From Nocardia terrae (GTDB lineage: Bacteria > Actinomycetota > Actinomycetes > Mycobacteriales > Mycobacteriaceae), in assembly GCF_009760405.1 (NCBI RefSeq), contig NZ_WRPP01000003.1, positions 744,001 to 808,000 of the forward strand: a stretch of 64,000 nucleotides of DNA, read 5' to 3'. The position numbers were made by a program, and so were the translations under genes. Positions 8,931 to 18,253 of this stretch are shown here, piece by piece (within the stretch, counting starts at the first letter, position 1; every line of letters begins with the position of its first letter). Below the pieces are notes generated by a model. That model was given only the letters and a program-made list of their open reading frames with translations. It searched no databases and had not been told where the DNA came from.

Positions 8931-10239
8931 GTTCCGGCGTCAGGAAGGCCGCCAGGGCGGAGGCGTAGGCGGGAACGTCTGCCGCGCCCATCATTTCGCG
9001 GGCCGAGTGCATGGCCAGCTGGGCCGCGCCGACATCCACGGTCGGCATGCCGGTGCCCGCCGCGGTCATCGGGCCGATGGTGGAACCGCAGGGCAGGTCG
9101 GCGCGGTGGACGTAGCGCTGCAACGGCACGTTCGCCTGGGCGCACGCGAGCGCGAACGCGCCCGCACCGGTGGCATCGGTGGCGTAGCGCAGGTTCTGGT
9201 TCACCTTGAGCACCGGGCCGCCGTTCACCTCGATGCGGTGTGCGGGCTCGTGACGCTCCGGGTAATTGGGGTGGGTCGCGTGGGCCATGTCGCCCGAGGC
9301 GCACACCGAACCCGCCACCGCCGCCAGGTATTCGGCGCGCCCGCCGCCGCGGGTCATCACGATGCGCTCCAGAACCGTGGGCAGCAGCCCGGATTGGGCG
9401 CCGCGGTCGGACTGGCTGCCGACCTCCTCGTGGTCGAACATGGCCAGCACCGGTACCGCCGCACCGGGTTCGGCGATGGCGGCGAGGAAGGCGCGCAGTC
9501 CCGCGTAGCAGGTGCCCTGATTGTCCAGCCGGGGCGCGCTGATCAGATCCAGGTCGCGTCCGATCAGCTTGGAGGGCACCAGATCATGGGTCATGAGCTC
9601 CCAGCCGAGCACCGCGTCCGGTTCGATGCCGGAACGTTCGGCGATGAAGGCCATGAACGAGCGCGGCTCGCCGCCGATCCCCCACACCGCGTTCACGTGC
9701 CGCTGCGGATCCAGCTGCACCCCGCGCCGGTCCTCGGACAGGTGGATGGCCAGCTGCGGCACCCGCAGGATCGGCTCGTCGATGCGAATCAGCCGCTCCC
9801 GCACCACGTTTCCGTCGCGCACCGACAGCCGCCCGGAGATGCCGAGGTCCCGGTCCAGCCAGGAGTTCAGCCACGCGCCGCCGTAGGGTTCCAGTCCCAC
9901 CAGCTGCCAGCCCGCGACCGCCAGGTCGGGGTGCTGCTTGACCCGCAGATTCGGGCTGTCGGTGTGGGCCCCGACCACGCGGAAGGGAGTGGCCTGCCCG
10001 ATCCGGAATCCGGTGGGCGCGCCCGGTCCGCCGTCGGCCCAGGCGACCAGCGATCCGCCGCGCACCACGTAGTAGCGCCCGGCGCTACTGGAGGGCCACG
10101 GGGCGGACTCGGAAAGCCGGGTGAAGCCGTGATCGTCGAGTTCGGCTGCGACAGTGCGGCAGACATGGAACGGCGACGGGGAGGCATCGATGAATTCACA
10201 CAGTCCGGCAGCGGTCGCGGTGGTCTCGGCAACGGGCAT
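8920..10239 (-). CDS. pepC: M18 family aminopeptidase
   Basis: A 439-residue cytosolic metallopeptidase that removes N-terminal residues, typically acidic ones, from peptides. Metal-binding and catalytic landmarks are present: GAHTDSPNLRVK, the FDHEEVGS segment, and HPNYPERHEP near the C-terminus. I start at the ATG at 10239 (MPVAETTATA) rather than 18 bases upstream because it gives the family's usual N-terminus. Position near purL matches mycobacterial pepC (Rv0800). Its stop overlaps the end of the GT87 gene. Confidence 0.9.
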   Translation of the reverse strand: MPVAETTATAAGLCEFIDASPSPFHVCRTVAAELDDHGFTRLSESAPWPSSSAGRYYVVRGGSLVAWADGGPGAPTGFRIGQATPFRVVGAHTDSPNLRVKQHPDLAVAGWQLVGLEPYGGAWLNSWLDRDLGISGRLSVRDGNVVRERLIRIDEPILRVPQLAIHLSEDRRGVQLDPQRHVNAVWGIGGEPRSFMAFIAERSGIEPDAVLGWELMTHDLVPSKLIGRDLDLISAPRLDNQGTCYAGLRAFLAAIAEPGAAVPVLAMFDHEEVGSQSDRGAQSGLLPTVLERIVMTRGGGRAEYLAAVAGSVCASGDMAHATHPNYPERHEPAHRIEVNGGPVLKVNQNLRYATDATGAGAFALACAQANVPLQRYVHRADLPCGSTIGPMTAAGTGMPTVDVGAAQLAMHSAREMMGAADVPAYASALAAFLTPELTR

Positions 10240-10307
10240 GCGAACGATCCTAAGCAACGCTGATTCAGTTTTCGCTGATCAGGTCACCCTCATGGAGTGC
10301 GCCGCGG

Positions 10308-10745
10308 CTACTCCGGTACCGGCGCTCCGGCGACCCGGCCCAGCAGCCGCACCAACTCCAGGTAATCGTCGCTTCCGAGACTGCGGCGCATTTCGGCCTC
10401 GGCTCGCGCCTCTTCGGCGCGCACCTCCTCGACCAATTCCTCCCCGCGCCGGCTCAGCCCGATGAGAATGCGGCGGCGATCGTCGGCGGCGGCGACTCGG
10501 AAGATGAGTCCGCGCTCGGCGAGATGGTCCGCGTGCCGGGTGGCCGAGGACGGGGGCAGTTGCGCGCGGCCGGCCAGCTCGCTCATGGTGATGCCGACGT
10601 CAGCGGACAGATTGGTGAGCATGCACCATTGATCTGCGGTCAGTCGCCTGGCACACAGTGCGGCGTCCAGGTGACGAAGCCAACTCCGTTCGGCCGCTCG
10701 GAGGGCTCCATGCAAGGTGGAAAATCCACCTAGAATTGTCGCCAT
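10308..10745 (-). CDS. MarR family transcriptional regulator
   Basis: A 145-residue protein with the winged helix-turn-helix of MarR: ITMSELAGRAQLPPSSATRHADHLAERGL is the recognition region (about residues 51-80), followed by a DDRRR wing. It diverges from the AmiC-like gene with only 47 bp between the annotated starts, so it is the obvious candidate regulator of that gene and of itself. A 17-bp perfect palindrome lies within its first codons. A start a few codons downstream (for example the TTG at residue 11) would place that palindrome upstream of the gene instead. Confidence 0.85.
   Translation of the reverse strand: MATILGGFSTLHGALRAAERSWLRHLDAALCARRLTADQWCMLTNLSADVGITMSELAGRAQLPPSSATRHADHLAERGLIFRVAAADDRRRILIGLSRRGEELVEEVRAEEARAEAEMRRSLGSDDYLELVRLLGRVAGAPVPE
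10715..10731. promoter_or_regulatory. Candidate MarR operator
   Basis: AGGTGGA-AAA-TCCACCT is a perfect palindrome with 7-bp arms, the size and symmetry of MarR-family operators. It lies 62 bp upstream of the AmiC-like start and inside codons 5-10 of marR as annotated. No experiment or second copy supports it. Confidence 0.45.
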
Positions 10746-10792
10746 ATTTCCCGCCCGTCAGAAAACCGCTTGAACGAGGGGAAGGTTAGCCC

Positions 10793-11860
10793 ATGTCCCC
10801 CTTTGACGGGAATCCCGAGAACACCATCGAGATCATCAACATAGTTCCGCAGCAGGGTCCCGGCGGTATCTTCGCACCCTCCTGTGAGGCGGCCATTTCT
10901 CTGGCGATGGAAGAAATCAACTCCGCATCCGGAATTCTGGGAAGGGAATTACGCGTCACCCACATTGACGGCGGACGCGAACCGGAGGTCGTCGCCGGGG
11001 AAGTCGCGGCGCTGCTGGCGACCGGCATGGTGCACGCGGTGACCGGATGGCACACCTCGGCGGTGCGGCGGGCGGTGGAACGGGTGACGGCCGGACGGGT
11101 GCCGTATCTGTTCGCGACCGATCACGAGGGCCTGGAGACCACGCCGGACGGGCTGTTCATGATCGGCGCGGACCCGAAGCACCAGATCCTGCCCGCGCTG
11201 GACTGGCTGCGCCGCGCCTTCGAGGCGCGGCGCTGGGCGATCATCGGCAACGACTACGTGTGGCCGCGGCGCACCGCGCAGGCGGTCCGGGCCGCGCTGC
11301 TGGATCCGGAGCTGATTGCCCTGGAGATGTTCGTGCCCATGGGAACCCGCGATTTCCGGCGGTTCCTCGAGGACCCGCTGCTGGATCGAGCCGACGGCAT
11401 CATCGTGCTGCTGGTCGGGGCCGATGTCGCCCGCTTCAACCTGCAGTTCTCCCGCACCGGCCGCTCCGATCACCAGGTCCGGGTGAGCCCGGCGGTGGAC
11501 GAGAACGTGCTGCTGGCGGCGGGCGGCGGCGCGAACCACAACCTGTTCGTGCCGTCCGGGTTCTTCGTGAACGGGCCGCACGACCGGGAGCGGCTGGACC
11601 GGTATCACAAGCTGCACGGCTGGTTCGCGCCCACGCTGACCAATTTCAGCAATACCAGCTACGAGGCCATCCACACCCTGCGCGGCATGGCCGAGCTGGC
11701 CGGATCACTGGACGTGCGGCGGATTCAACGGGCGGTCGCGGACCGGCCCGTCATCGAAACCCCGTGGGGCGAGGTCGGTTTCGAGGGCAATCAAGCGATC
11801 CGCCCGACCTGGCTGGCCAGGGCGGGCGGAGTCGACTTCGAGATTCTGGATGGAATTTAA
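10793..11860 (+). CDS. Cytosolic AmiC/UrtA-like ligand-binding protein
   Basis: A 355-residue protein with the two-lobed fold of the Peripla_BP_5/6 group. It begins IEIINIVPQQGP at the first strand, then SLAMEEINSASGILGRELRV, then a HIDGGREPEVV region, all typical of branched-chain amino acid, urea or amide binding proteins (LivJ, UrtA, FmdD, AmiC). It has no signal peptide or lipobox, and no permease or ATPase gene is nearby. AmiC of Pseudomonas is the known precedent for such a protein acting as an intracellular ligand sensor. Here the likely partner is the divergent MarR gene. The ligand is unknown. Confidence 0.75.
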   Translation: MSPFDGNPENTIEIINIVPQQGPGGIFAPSCEAAISLAMEEINSASGILGRELRVTHIDGGREPEVVAGEVAALLATGMVHAVTGWHTSAVRRAVERVTAGRVPYLFATDHEGLETTPDGLFMIGADPKHQILPALDWLRRAFEARRWAIIGNDYVWPRRTAQAVRAALLDPELIALEMFVPMGTRDFRRFLEDPLLDRADGIIVLLVGADVARFNLQFSRTGRSDHQVRVSPAVDENVLLAAGGGANHNLFVPSGFFVNGPHDRERLDRYHKLHGWFAPTLTNFSNTSYEAIHTLRGMAELAGSLDVRRIQRAVADRPVIETPWGEVGFEGNQAIRPTWLARAGGVDFEILDGI

Positions 11861-12534
11861 GCGGAGACCAGGCTGTCCAGCACGGACAGGAACAGGCCCA
11901 GGCCGTCGTCACTCGGACCCGTCAGCGGCTCGGTGGCGTGCTCGGGGTGCGGCATCAGGCCGACTACCCGGCGGTTGGCCGAGGTGATGCCCGCGATGTC
12001 GCGCTGCGAACCGTTGGGGTTGCCGCCCGCGTAGCGGAAGACCACCCGGCCCTCACCCTCGAGCTCGTCGAGCACCTCGGCGGAGGCCTGGTAGCGGCCC
12101 TCGGCGTTCTTGACCGGCACCAGGATCTGCGCGCCCTTCTCGTAGCGCGAGGACCAGGCGGTATCGGTCTGCTCGACGGTCAGCCACTGGTCGCGGCAGA
12201 CGAAGTGCAGGCCCTCGTTGCGGGTCAGCGCGCCCGGCAGCAGGCCCGCCTCGCACAGGATCTGGAAACCGTTGCAGATGCCCAGGATCGGCATGCCCTG
12301 CTCGGCGGACTTGATGACCTCGCCCATGACGGGAGCCATGGAGGCGATGGCGCCGGCCCGCAGGTAGTCGCCGTAGGAGAAGCCGCCGGGGACGACGACC
12401 GCGTCGACCTGCTTGAGGTCGGCATCGGCGTGCCACAGCGAAACGGGCTCGGCTCCGGCCAGTTTCACCGCGCGGGCCGCGTCGACGTCGTCGAGCGTGC
12501 CCGGGAAGGTGATGACACCGATGCGTGCGCTCAC
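11857..12534 (-). CDS. purQ: Phosphoribosylformylglycinamidine synthase glutaminase subunit PurQ
   Basis: A 225-residue class I glutamine amidotransferase that supplies ammonia to PurL. The nucleophile is Cys87 in LGICNGFQ, and the His/Glu pair is in MPHPEHATE near the C-terminus. The GTG start overlaps the purS stop as GTGA, indicating translational coupling. The 3' end overlaps the end of the convergent AmiC-like gene by 4 bp. Confidence 0.97.
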   Translation of the reverse strand: MSARIGVITFPGTLDDVDAARAVKLAGAEPVSLWHADADLKQVDAVVVPGGFSYGDYLRAGAIASMAPVMGEVIKSAEQGMPILGICNGFQILCEAGLLPGALTRNEGLHFVCRDQWLTVEQTDTAWSSRYEKGAQILVPVKNAEGRYQASAEVLDELEGEGRVVFRYAGGNPNGSQRDIAGITSANRRVVGLMPHPEHATEPLTGPSDDGLGLFLSVLDSLVSA

Positions 12535-12764
12535 AGCCGGACGACCTTCCAGTCCTCGATCACGACGTTGGCCAGCAGCGATTCGGCGATCTTCTCCAGG
12601 TCGGCGTCGGTGACGTTGTCATCGACATCGAGCTCGAATCGCTTGCCCTGCCGCACATCCGAGATTCCGGGGTGCCCGAGACGTCCCAGCGCTCCGACAA
12701 TGGCTTGTCCCTGCGGATCCAGGATCTCGGCCTTCGGCATCACCTCGACCACGACACGTGCCAC
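12531..12764 (-). CDS. purS: Phosphoribosylformylglycinamidine synthase subunit PurS
   Basis: A 77-residue protein starting MARVVVEVMPKAEILDPQG, the typical PurS opening, with the QAIVGALGRLGHPG helix. PurS bridges PurL and PurQ in the FGAM synthase complex of Gram-positive bacteria. It is the first gene of the purS-purQ unit. The 187 bp upstream, up to the divergent MBL-fold gene, should contain the promoter. Confidence 0.96.
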   Translation of the reverse strand: MARVVVEVMPKAEILDPQGQAIVGALGRLGHPGISDVRQGKRFELDVDDNVTDADLEKIAESLLANVVIEDWKVVRL

Positions 12765-12951
12765 GCGTTGCTCCTCAGCTGGTGGGGCGGGGCCCGGCGG
12801 TCTGCAGCCGGGCTCGTTCGCTGCTCAGCGTAGTTGGCGTGACCCGACGCCACGTCGCCGGGGCAATCGCGTTGTGGCGCCCGACACAGCGGAACCTCCA
12901 AGCTCGGCGAGAGTCCGGCGCGGGCGGCTCGTACAGAGCTACGGTGGCCAT

Positions 12952-13596
12952 ATGCGCATAGCCCATTTCGGACATTCCTGCATTCTCGTGGAGCTGAACG
13001 GCGCGCGGATCCTCTTCGATCCCGGCACCTTTTCGCACGGTTTCGAGGGCATCACCGGATTGGACGCCATCGCGGTCACCCATCAGCATCCGGACCACAT
13101 CGATCCGAATCGGATCAGCGCGCTGATCGAGGCCAATCCGCGGGCCCGGCTGCTGTCCGACCCCCAGACCGCCCTGCAGCGGGGCGAGCCGTGGGAGGCC
13201 GTTCATGCCGGAAATGTTCTAAAAGTCGGGGATGTCCAAATAACCGGCGGTGGCGGCCGGCACGCGGTGATTCATCCCGATATTCCGGTCATCGACAACA
13301 CCGTCTTCCAACTCGGCACCGCCGAGGACCCCGCGCAACTCGTCCACCCGGGCGATTCGCTCTGGGTTCCGCCGACCCCGGTGGGCGTGCTCGCCATTCC
13401 CGCGGTCGCCCCCTGGATGCGGATCAGCGAGGCGGTCGATTACCTGCGGGCGGTAAATCCCACCATCGCCTTCCCCATCCACTACGGCATCATCGCGCCC
13501 GAAGCGCAGGGCATCTATTTCGGTCGGCTGAACGAAATGGGCCCGGTGAATACCGAATTCAAGATCATCGAACCCGAGGATCACGCCGAATTCTGA
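12952..13596 (+). CDS. MBL-fold metal-dependent hydrolase
   Basis: A 214-residue UlaG/UPF0173-like metallo-beta-lactamase-fold protein. It opens with MRIAHFGHSCILVEL and has the metal motif THQHPDHID; a later histidine lies in FPIHYGIIAPEA. Substrates of these enzymes vary and none can be inferred. I start at the ATG at 12952 because the much longer in-frame ORF upstream runs antisense through purQ and purS. Its place beside purS matches mycobacterial Rv0786c. It ends 4 bp from the convergent membrane-protein gene. Confidence 0.85.
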   Translation: MRIAHFGHSCILVELNGARILFDPGTFSHGFEGITGLDAIAVTHQHPDHIDPNRISALIEANPRARLLSDPQTALQRGEPWEAVHAGNVLKVGDVQITGGGGRHAVIHPDIPVIDNTVFQLGTAEDPAQLVHPGDSLWVPPTPVGVLAIPAVAPWMRISEAVDYLRAVNPTIAFPIHYGIIAPEAQGIYFGRLNEMGPVNTEFKIIEPEDHAEF

Positions 13597-13600
13597 GCGG

Positions 13601-14227
13601 CTACAACCAGCCGAGCGATCCGAAGACGATGAGGGCGAGCCCGTCGATGCCCAGAATCGCGCCCACGGCAAGGGCTTTCGCCCGCACCGTGGCCAGGTCG
13701 TGAACCCAGAAGCAGGCGACGAAGAACGGCACGTAGCCGAAAAGCCAGATGAGGTACGGGAATCCGGCGTGCCACCAGGACCAGTCCCAGGTGAGCACGC
13801 CGGCCTTGTTGAGCAGGACCTCGACACCGACGGCGGCCGCCGAGTTCACCGCGATCAGTACCGGCCGATTCGGCAGGCCGAGAATGCGGGTCTCCTTGGG
13901 CGGCAGCAGCTTCGCGGCCGCGACGCCCATGATGGCGAACATGAAGCAGATCTCGATATTGAGGCCGATGAGGATCTGATACGCCGTCGGCCCGCTCGCA
14001 CCCCAGACCGGTGCGCGCCCGGTGGCGTGGAAGACCAGCGAGTTCCAGATCTCGTTGAACCAGTCCATGCCCCACAGCGCCAGACCCGCGAACAGGACAT
14101 TCCAGTTCCGGCGTTCGACCTCGGCGGCGTAAACGTAGATGACGACCAGCAGGAGTGGGATGACGTACCACTTAAATTGGGTGCTGTCGCGCAGCAGTTC
14201 GAGTGCTGACCGGGCGTGATCGGTCAT
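13601..14227 (-). CDS. Conserved multi-pass membrane protein of unknown function
   Basis: A 208-residue protein with five or six hydrophobic segments and many tryptophans (GMDWFNEIWNSLVFH, TWDWSWWHAGFP). I do not recognise a named family. Conserved-looking polar residues inside the membrane (the NEIWNS and GLNIEICF segments) suggest a functional core rather than a simple anchor. It starts 61 bp downstream of the MMPL gene on the same strand and may be co-transcribed with it. Confidence 0.65.
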   Translation of the reverse strand: MTDHARSALELLRDSTQFKWYVIPLLLVVIYVYAAEVERRNWNVLFAGLALWGMDWFNEIWNSLVFHATGRAPVWGASGPTAYQILIGLNIEICFMFAIMGVAAAKLLPPKETRILGLPNRPVLIAVNSAAAVGVEVLLNKAGVLTWDWSWWHAGFPYLIWLFGYVPFFVACFWVHDLATVRAKALAVGAILGIDGLALIVFGSLGWL

Positions 14228-14288
14228 CGGCGGGCCTCTCTGCTCATGACCGTGAACGCCCAGAGTCTTTACAGATCGCCTTGCATTG

Positions 14289-16595
14289 TCAATGTGTAAG
14301 CGCTGCTTCCCGGCTTTCGGCCTCCCGCTGCTGGATCTCGCGCAGGCGCGCGCCCTCGACGTCGATATCGGGCACGATCTTGCTGAGCCAGCCCGGAATC
14401 CACCACGCCCACTTGCCCATGAGCACCAGCAGTGACGGGATGAGCACCATGCGGACCAGGAAGGCGTCGAAGAACACGCCCGCCGCGAGGGCGAAGCCCA
14501 TGGATTTGGCGCTGGCGTCCGGCTCCATCATGAAAGAGCCGAAGACGAAGATCATGATGACGGCGGCGGAGGTCACCACCCGCGCACCGTGGTGGTAGCC
14601 CTTGATCATGGCCTGCTTCGGCGGCTGGCCGTGCACGAACTCCTCGCGCATGCGGGTAACCAGGAACACCTGGTAGTCCATGGCGAGACCGAAAACCAAG
14701 CCGATCAGCATAATCGGCATGAAGCTGATGATCGGCCGCGGTTCGGAGATGATCCCGAACTTGCCGTCCTGGAAGATCGCCACCGTCGCGCCGAAGGTGG
14801 CGGCCATGGACAGCAGGAAGCCCAGCGCCGCGGTCAAAGGCACCAGAATGGACCGGAATACGGCGATCAGCAGCAGGAAGGCCGCACCGGCCACGATGGC
14901 CAGGTAGGGCACGATCTTGCCGAGCAGTACGTGGTCGATATCGGCGTAAATGGCTGTGGTGCCGGTGATTCCGTATTCCATGCCGTATTGCGACTTGAAC
15001 TGCGACTCGGCGTCGCGCGCATCCCGGACCAGGTCCTTGGTGTCCTGGTTGTTGGGCCCGGTCTTGGGCACACCCTCGAGTCGCGCTCCCGCCTTGTCGG
15101 GGCTGAAGACCGGATCGGTCACGTAGTTCATGTCCGGGTATCCGGCGAGCTTGTCGCGCAGCGCGGTGACCGCGGCCTCGCGCTGATCCGGCGCGACGTT
15201 CGACAGGTCGACGGCGATCTGCAGCACGCCGTTGCTGCCCTCCCCGAACCCGTTCGTGCGCAACTCGTACGCCTTGCGGACGGTGGACGTCTTGGGCAGG
15301 CTGTCCTCGCCGGGCAGGCCCAGTTGCAGGTGGGCGGCGGGCGCGGCGAGCAGGCCCAGCACCACGATGCTCAGGATCAAGGTCACCACAGGCACCCGGC
15401 CGATCGCCTTGGCCACCCGCATACCGTTGGTGACCGCGCTGTCGTCCTCGGGATCGTGCTGGGCGATGAGCGGCAGCTTCGGCTTGAACAGCACACCGCC
15501 GAACGCGCCCAGCAGCGCGGGCATGAGCGTCAGCGCGACCAGCACCGCGAACCCGGCCGCGATCGCGCCGCCGAGACCCATGAAGGTCAGGAACCGCACC
15601 CCGACGATGCTCAGACCGATCAGCGCGATGATCACGGTCGCACCGGCGAACACCACCGCCGAGCCCGCGGTGCCCAGCGCCACCCCCGCCGCCTCGGCGG
15701 GCGAATCCTGCACCGCCAGTTCGTGTTTGTAGCGGGACACGATGAACAGCGCGTAGTCGATGGACAGCGCGATGCCGATCATGGACGCCAGGAAGGTGGT
15801 GAAGCTGGGGACCTCCATCACCGAGGTGCCCAGGAAGATCAGCGAGGTGGCCGCGCCGAGGCCGACGATGGCGGTGATGATCGGCACGAAGGCGGCCACG
15901 ATCGCGCCGAAGGAGATGATCATGACCACGAAGGCGAAGGCCATGCCGACCATTTCGGATTTACCGCTGGGCTGCTGCTGTTCCATGGCGATGGTGCCCG
16001 AGAGTTCCACCGTCAGACCGGCATTGCGGGCCTCGTCGGCCACGTCGTAGGCGGCCTTGCGGTTGTCCGCGGTGATGGCCCCGAAGTCCTTGATGGTGAA
16101 CGGCACGCTGAGCACCGCGACCGTATCGGCCCCGGTCGGATTGAGCACGTTCACCGGCGCGTTGCTGCACCGGTTCACGAACTCGCGGGAGGCGCGGTCG
16201 CCGGTGAGGCAGCCCATCTGCTCGGCCGCCGCGATCGGGTCGACGAGCGGTTTGGCGTGGTCGACGATGTCGAGCCCGTTCAGCTTCTGCACCAGCGCGT
16301 CGACGGCCTGCCGGTTGGCCTGGTCGGTCAGCTTGGTGCCCGTCGGCGCACCGATCACGTACACACCGGTGACCGCGTCGAACTTGTACGCCTGTGACAT
16401 GCCCGGAAAATGCTTGTCGAGAATGTGATTGGCCCGCTCGGACGGCAGATTCGGAATATCGAAGGAATTGCTCATCGGTTTCTGCAGCGCCGCGCCGAGC
16501 GCGCCGAGCGCCGCGAACAACACCAGCCAGACGGGCAGCACGATCCACTTGCGCCGATACGCAAACCGTCCCCACCGGTACAGATAGACGGACAC
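14289..16595 (-). CDS. MMPL/RND family transporter
   Basis: A 768-residue protein with the RND layout of actinobacterial MmpL proteins: helix 1 near the N-terminus, a first extracytoplasmic domain (about residues 45-195), helices 2-6, a second loop domain (about 425-545), and helices 7-12. The two central helices carry the Asp-Tyr pairs of the family (ALSIDYALFIVSRY and GLAMDYQVFLVTRM), which are used for proton coupling. Such proteins export lipids or drugs across the inner membrane. The start is GTG. No MmpS or lipid-synthesis gene is adjacent, so the substrate is open. The 262 bp upstream to the dipeptidase stop hold no gene. Confidence 0.9.
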   Translation of the reverse strand: MSVYLYRWGRFAYRRKWIVLPVWLVLFAALGALGAALQKPMSNSFDIPNLPSERANHILDKHFPGMSQAYKFDAVTGVYVIGAPTGTKLTDQANRQAVDALVQKLNGLDIVDHAKPLVDPIAAAEQMGCLTGDRASREFVNRCSNAPVNVLNPTGADTVAVLSVPFTIKDFGAITADNRKAAYDVADEARNAGLTVELSGTIAMEQQQPSGKSEMVGMAFAFVVMIISFGAIVAAFVPIITAIVGLGAATSLIFLGTSVMEVPSFTTFLASMIGIALSIDYALFIVSRYKHELAVQDSPAEAAGVALGTAGSAVVFAGATVIIALIGLSIVGVRFLTFMGLGGAIAAGFAVLVALTLMPALLGAFGGVLFKPKLPLIAQHDPEDDSAVTNGMRVAKAIGRVPVVTLILSIVVLGLLAAPAAHLQLGLPGEDSLPKTSTVRKAYELRTNGFGEGSNGVLQIAVDLSNVAPDQREAAVTALRDKLAGYPDMNYVTDPVFSPDKAGARLEGVPKTGPNNQDTKDLVRDARDAESQFKSQYGMEYGITGTTAIYADIDHVLLGKIVPYLAIVAGAAFLLLIAVFRSILVPLTAALGFLLSMAATFGATVAIFQDGKFGIISEPRPIISFMPIMLIGLVFGLAMDYQVFLVTRMREEFVHGQPPKQAMIKGYHHGARVVTSAAVIMIFVFGSFMMEPDASAKSMGFALAAGVFFDAFLVRMVLIPSLLVLMGKWAWWIPGWLSKIVPDIDVEGARLREIQQREAESREAALTH

Positions 16596-16857
16596 GAGCT
16601 CTCCTAGCGGTCGCCGGGCGTGCTGTGGGTCTTCGTACTACCGATTGTCGAGTTTGCTATCGAATTGCGAGCGATGCAAGCGATCTTGACCAGATTGAGG
16701 CCGCACCGCCGGGCAGGACGGGGCACCGCCCGACGGCGCGAGCTGCGGGATTTACTGCGGCGAACATGTCCTCATCAAGATCAATCCGACCTGTTCATAC
16801 TTCACTGCCTCCCGCTGCCCTCGCGGCGAAACACCGAAAAACTATGCCTGACCTGGA

Positions 16858-18240
16858 CTAACGATAGGAGGCCAAGAAGAGGGCCTCGGCGAGGGCCATG
16901 TTCTCGATCTCGGTGGGATCGACGCTCTCGTTGGGGGCGTGAATCAGGCACTTGGGTTCTTCGACGCCCATGAGCATGATCTCCGAGTTCGGGTAGTGGT
17001 CGGCGAAGACGTTGCAGAGCGGGATCGAGCCGCCCTGGCCCTCGGTGGTGGCGGGGCGGCCGTAGGCGGCTTCCATGGCCGCCGCCATGGCATTTCGCGC
17101 CGGGCCGTCGGTGCTGCCGACGAACGGTGAGCCGGTGGCCTCGGTCTCGATGGTCACCTTCGCGTTCCAGGGCGTGTGCGACTTCAGGTGTGCGGTCAGG
17201 GCTTTCAGCGCGTCGTCGGGCTTGATGCCCGGCGGGATGCGCAGGTTGAGCCGGGCCCGGGTCTTGGGCTGGATGGCCGCGGACGAACCGACCACGGCGG
17301 GAACGTCCATGCCGAGCACGGTGAGAGCCGGGCGCGCCCACAGCATGTCGGCGACCTTGCCGCCGCCGACCAGGTCGACGCCGTCGAGGACCCCGGCGTC
17401 TTCCCGGAATTGGTCGGCCGAGTACTCGTGGCCGTCCCAGACCTGGTCGTTGCGCAGCCCGTCGACGGTGGTGTTGCCGTGCTCGTCGCGCAGGGTGCCG
17501 AGCAGGCGGATCATGGCGGCCAGGGCGTCGGGCGCGGGTCCGCCGAACATGCCGGAATGCATGGGGCCGGAGAGGGTTTCGACCGTGACGACCACGTTCA
17601 CATTGCCGCGCAGGGTCTGGGTGAAGGTGGGGACGCCGACCGCGAAGTTGCCGCAGTCGCAGATCAACAGGGTGTCGGCGCGCAGCAGGTCCACATTGCC
17701 GGGCACGAACTCCTCGAGCCCGCCGGTGCCCTGTTCCTCGGAGCCTTCGGACACCAGCACCAGCCCGACCGGGAAGTCGTCGCCGTACACCTTGCGCAGC
17801 GCCCGCAGCGCGGTCAGGTGCATGACGATATTGCCCTTGCAGTCGGCCGCGCCGCGCCCGTACCAGCGGCCGTCCTTCTCGGTGAGCTGCCAGACCGGGG
17901 TCTTCCAGGCGGCGTCGTCGAGTGGCGGCTGAACGTCGTAGTGGCAGTACAGCATCACGGTCGGCTTACCGGCCGGGGTCTTGCTGCGCGCCACCACCGC
18001 ATTGCTGCCGTCCGGCGTCTTGTGCAGCGCCACCTCGGTCAGCCCCTCGGCCTCGAACGCCTCGGCCACCCACTGCGCGGTCTTCTCACACTCCTCGATC
18101 GGGAACTGCCGGGCGTCGTAGACGGACTTGAACGAGACGAGCTGCGCGAGATCGCTTTTCGCACGCGGCATGAGCTCCTTGACGGCGGCGCGCAGCGCGG
18201 CCACCTTCGAGTCCTCCTGCACCCCTGCGGTTGTGGTCAT
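16858..18240 (-). CDS. M20 family metallo-dipeptidase
   Basis: A 460-residue zinc peptidase. Ligand motifs in order: LYCHYDVQPP (His and Asp), GAADCKGN (bridging Asp), SEGSEEQGTGG (catalytic Glu pair), DCGNFAVG, and a C-terminal LIHAPNESVD histidine; a lid domain contains MHSGMFGG. Family members hydrolyse dipeptides in the cytosol. An AGGAGG element sits 6 nt before the ATG, and the gene follows the small anchored protein by 13 bp, so it is the third gene of the antiporter operon. The context suggests processing of Glu- or Asp-containing peptides. Confidence 0.9.
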   Translation of the reverse strand: MTTTAGVQEDSKVAALRAAVKELMPRAKSDLAQLVSFKSVYDARQFPIEECEKTAQWVAEAFEAEGLTEVALHKTPDGSNAVVARSKTPAGKPTVMLYCHYDVQPPLDDAAWKTPVWQLTEKDGRWYGRGAADCKGNIVMHLTALRALRKVYGDDFPVGLVLVSEGSEEQGTGGLEEFVPGNVDLLRADTLLICDCGNFAVGVPTFTQTLRGNVNVVVTVETLSGPMHSGMFGGPAPDALAAMIRLLGTLRDEHGNTTVDGLRNDQVWDGHEYSADQFREDAGVLDGVDLVGGGKVADMLWARPALTVLGMDVPAVVGSSAAIQPKTRARLNLRIPPGIKPDDALKALTAHLKSHTPWNAKVTIETEATGSPFVGSTDGPARNAMAAAMEAAYGRPATTEGQGGSIPLCNVFADHYPNSEIMLMGVEEPKCLIHAPNESVDPTEIENMALAEALFLASYR

Positions 18241-18253
18241 GAGGTCCTCCTGA

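Noticed and set aside
11047..13596. 849-codon open frame on the plus strand
   Set aside because: Only its last 214 codons are a real gene (MBL-fold hydrolase). The rest runs out of frame through the AmiC-like gene and antisense to purQ/purS.
14589..16397. 602-codon open frame on the plus strand
   Set aside because: Antisense to the MMPL gene; composition dominated by Gly, His, Arg and Asp.
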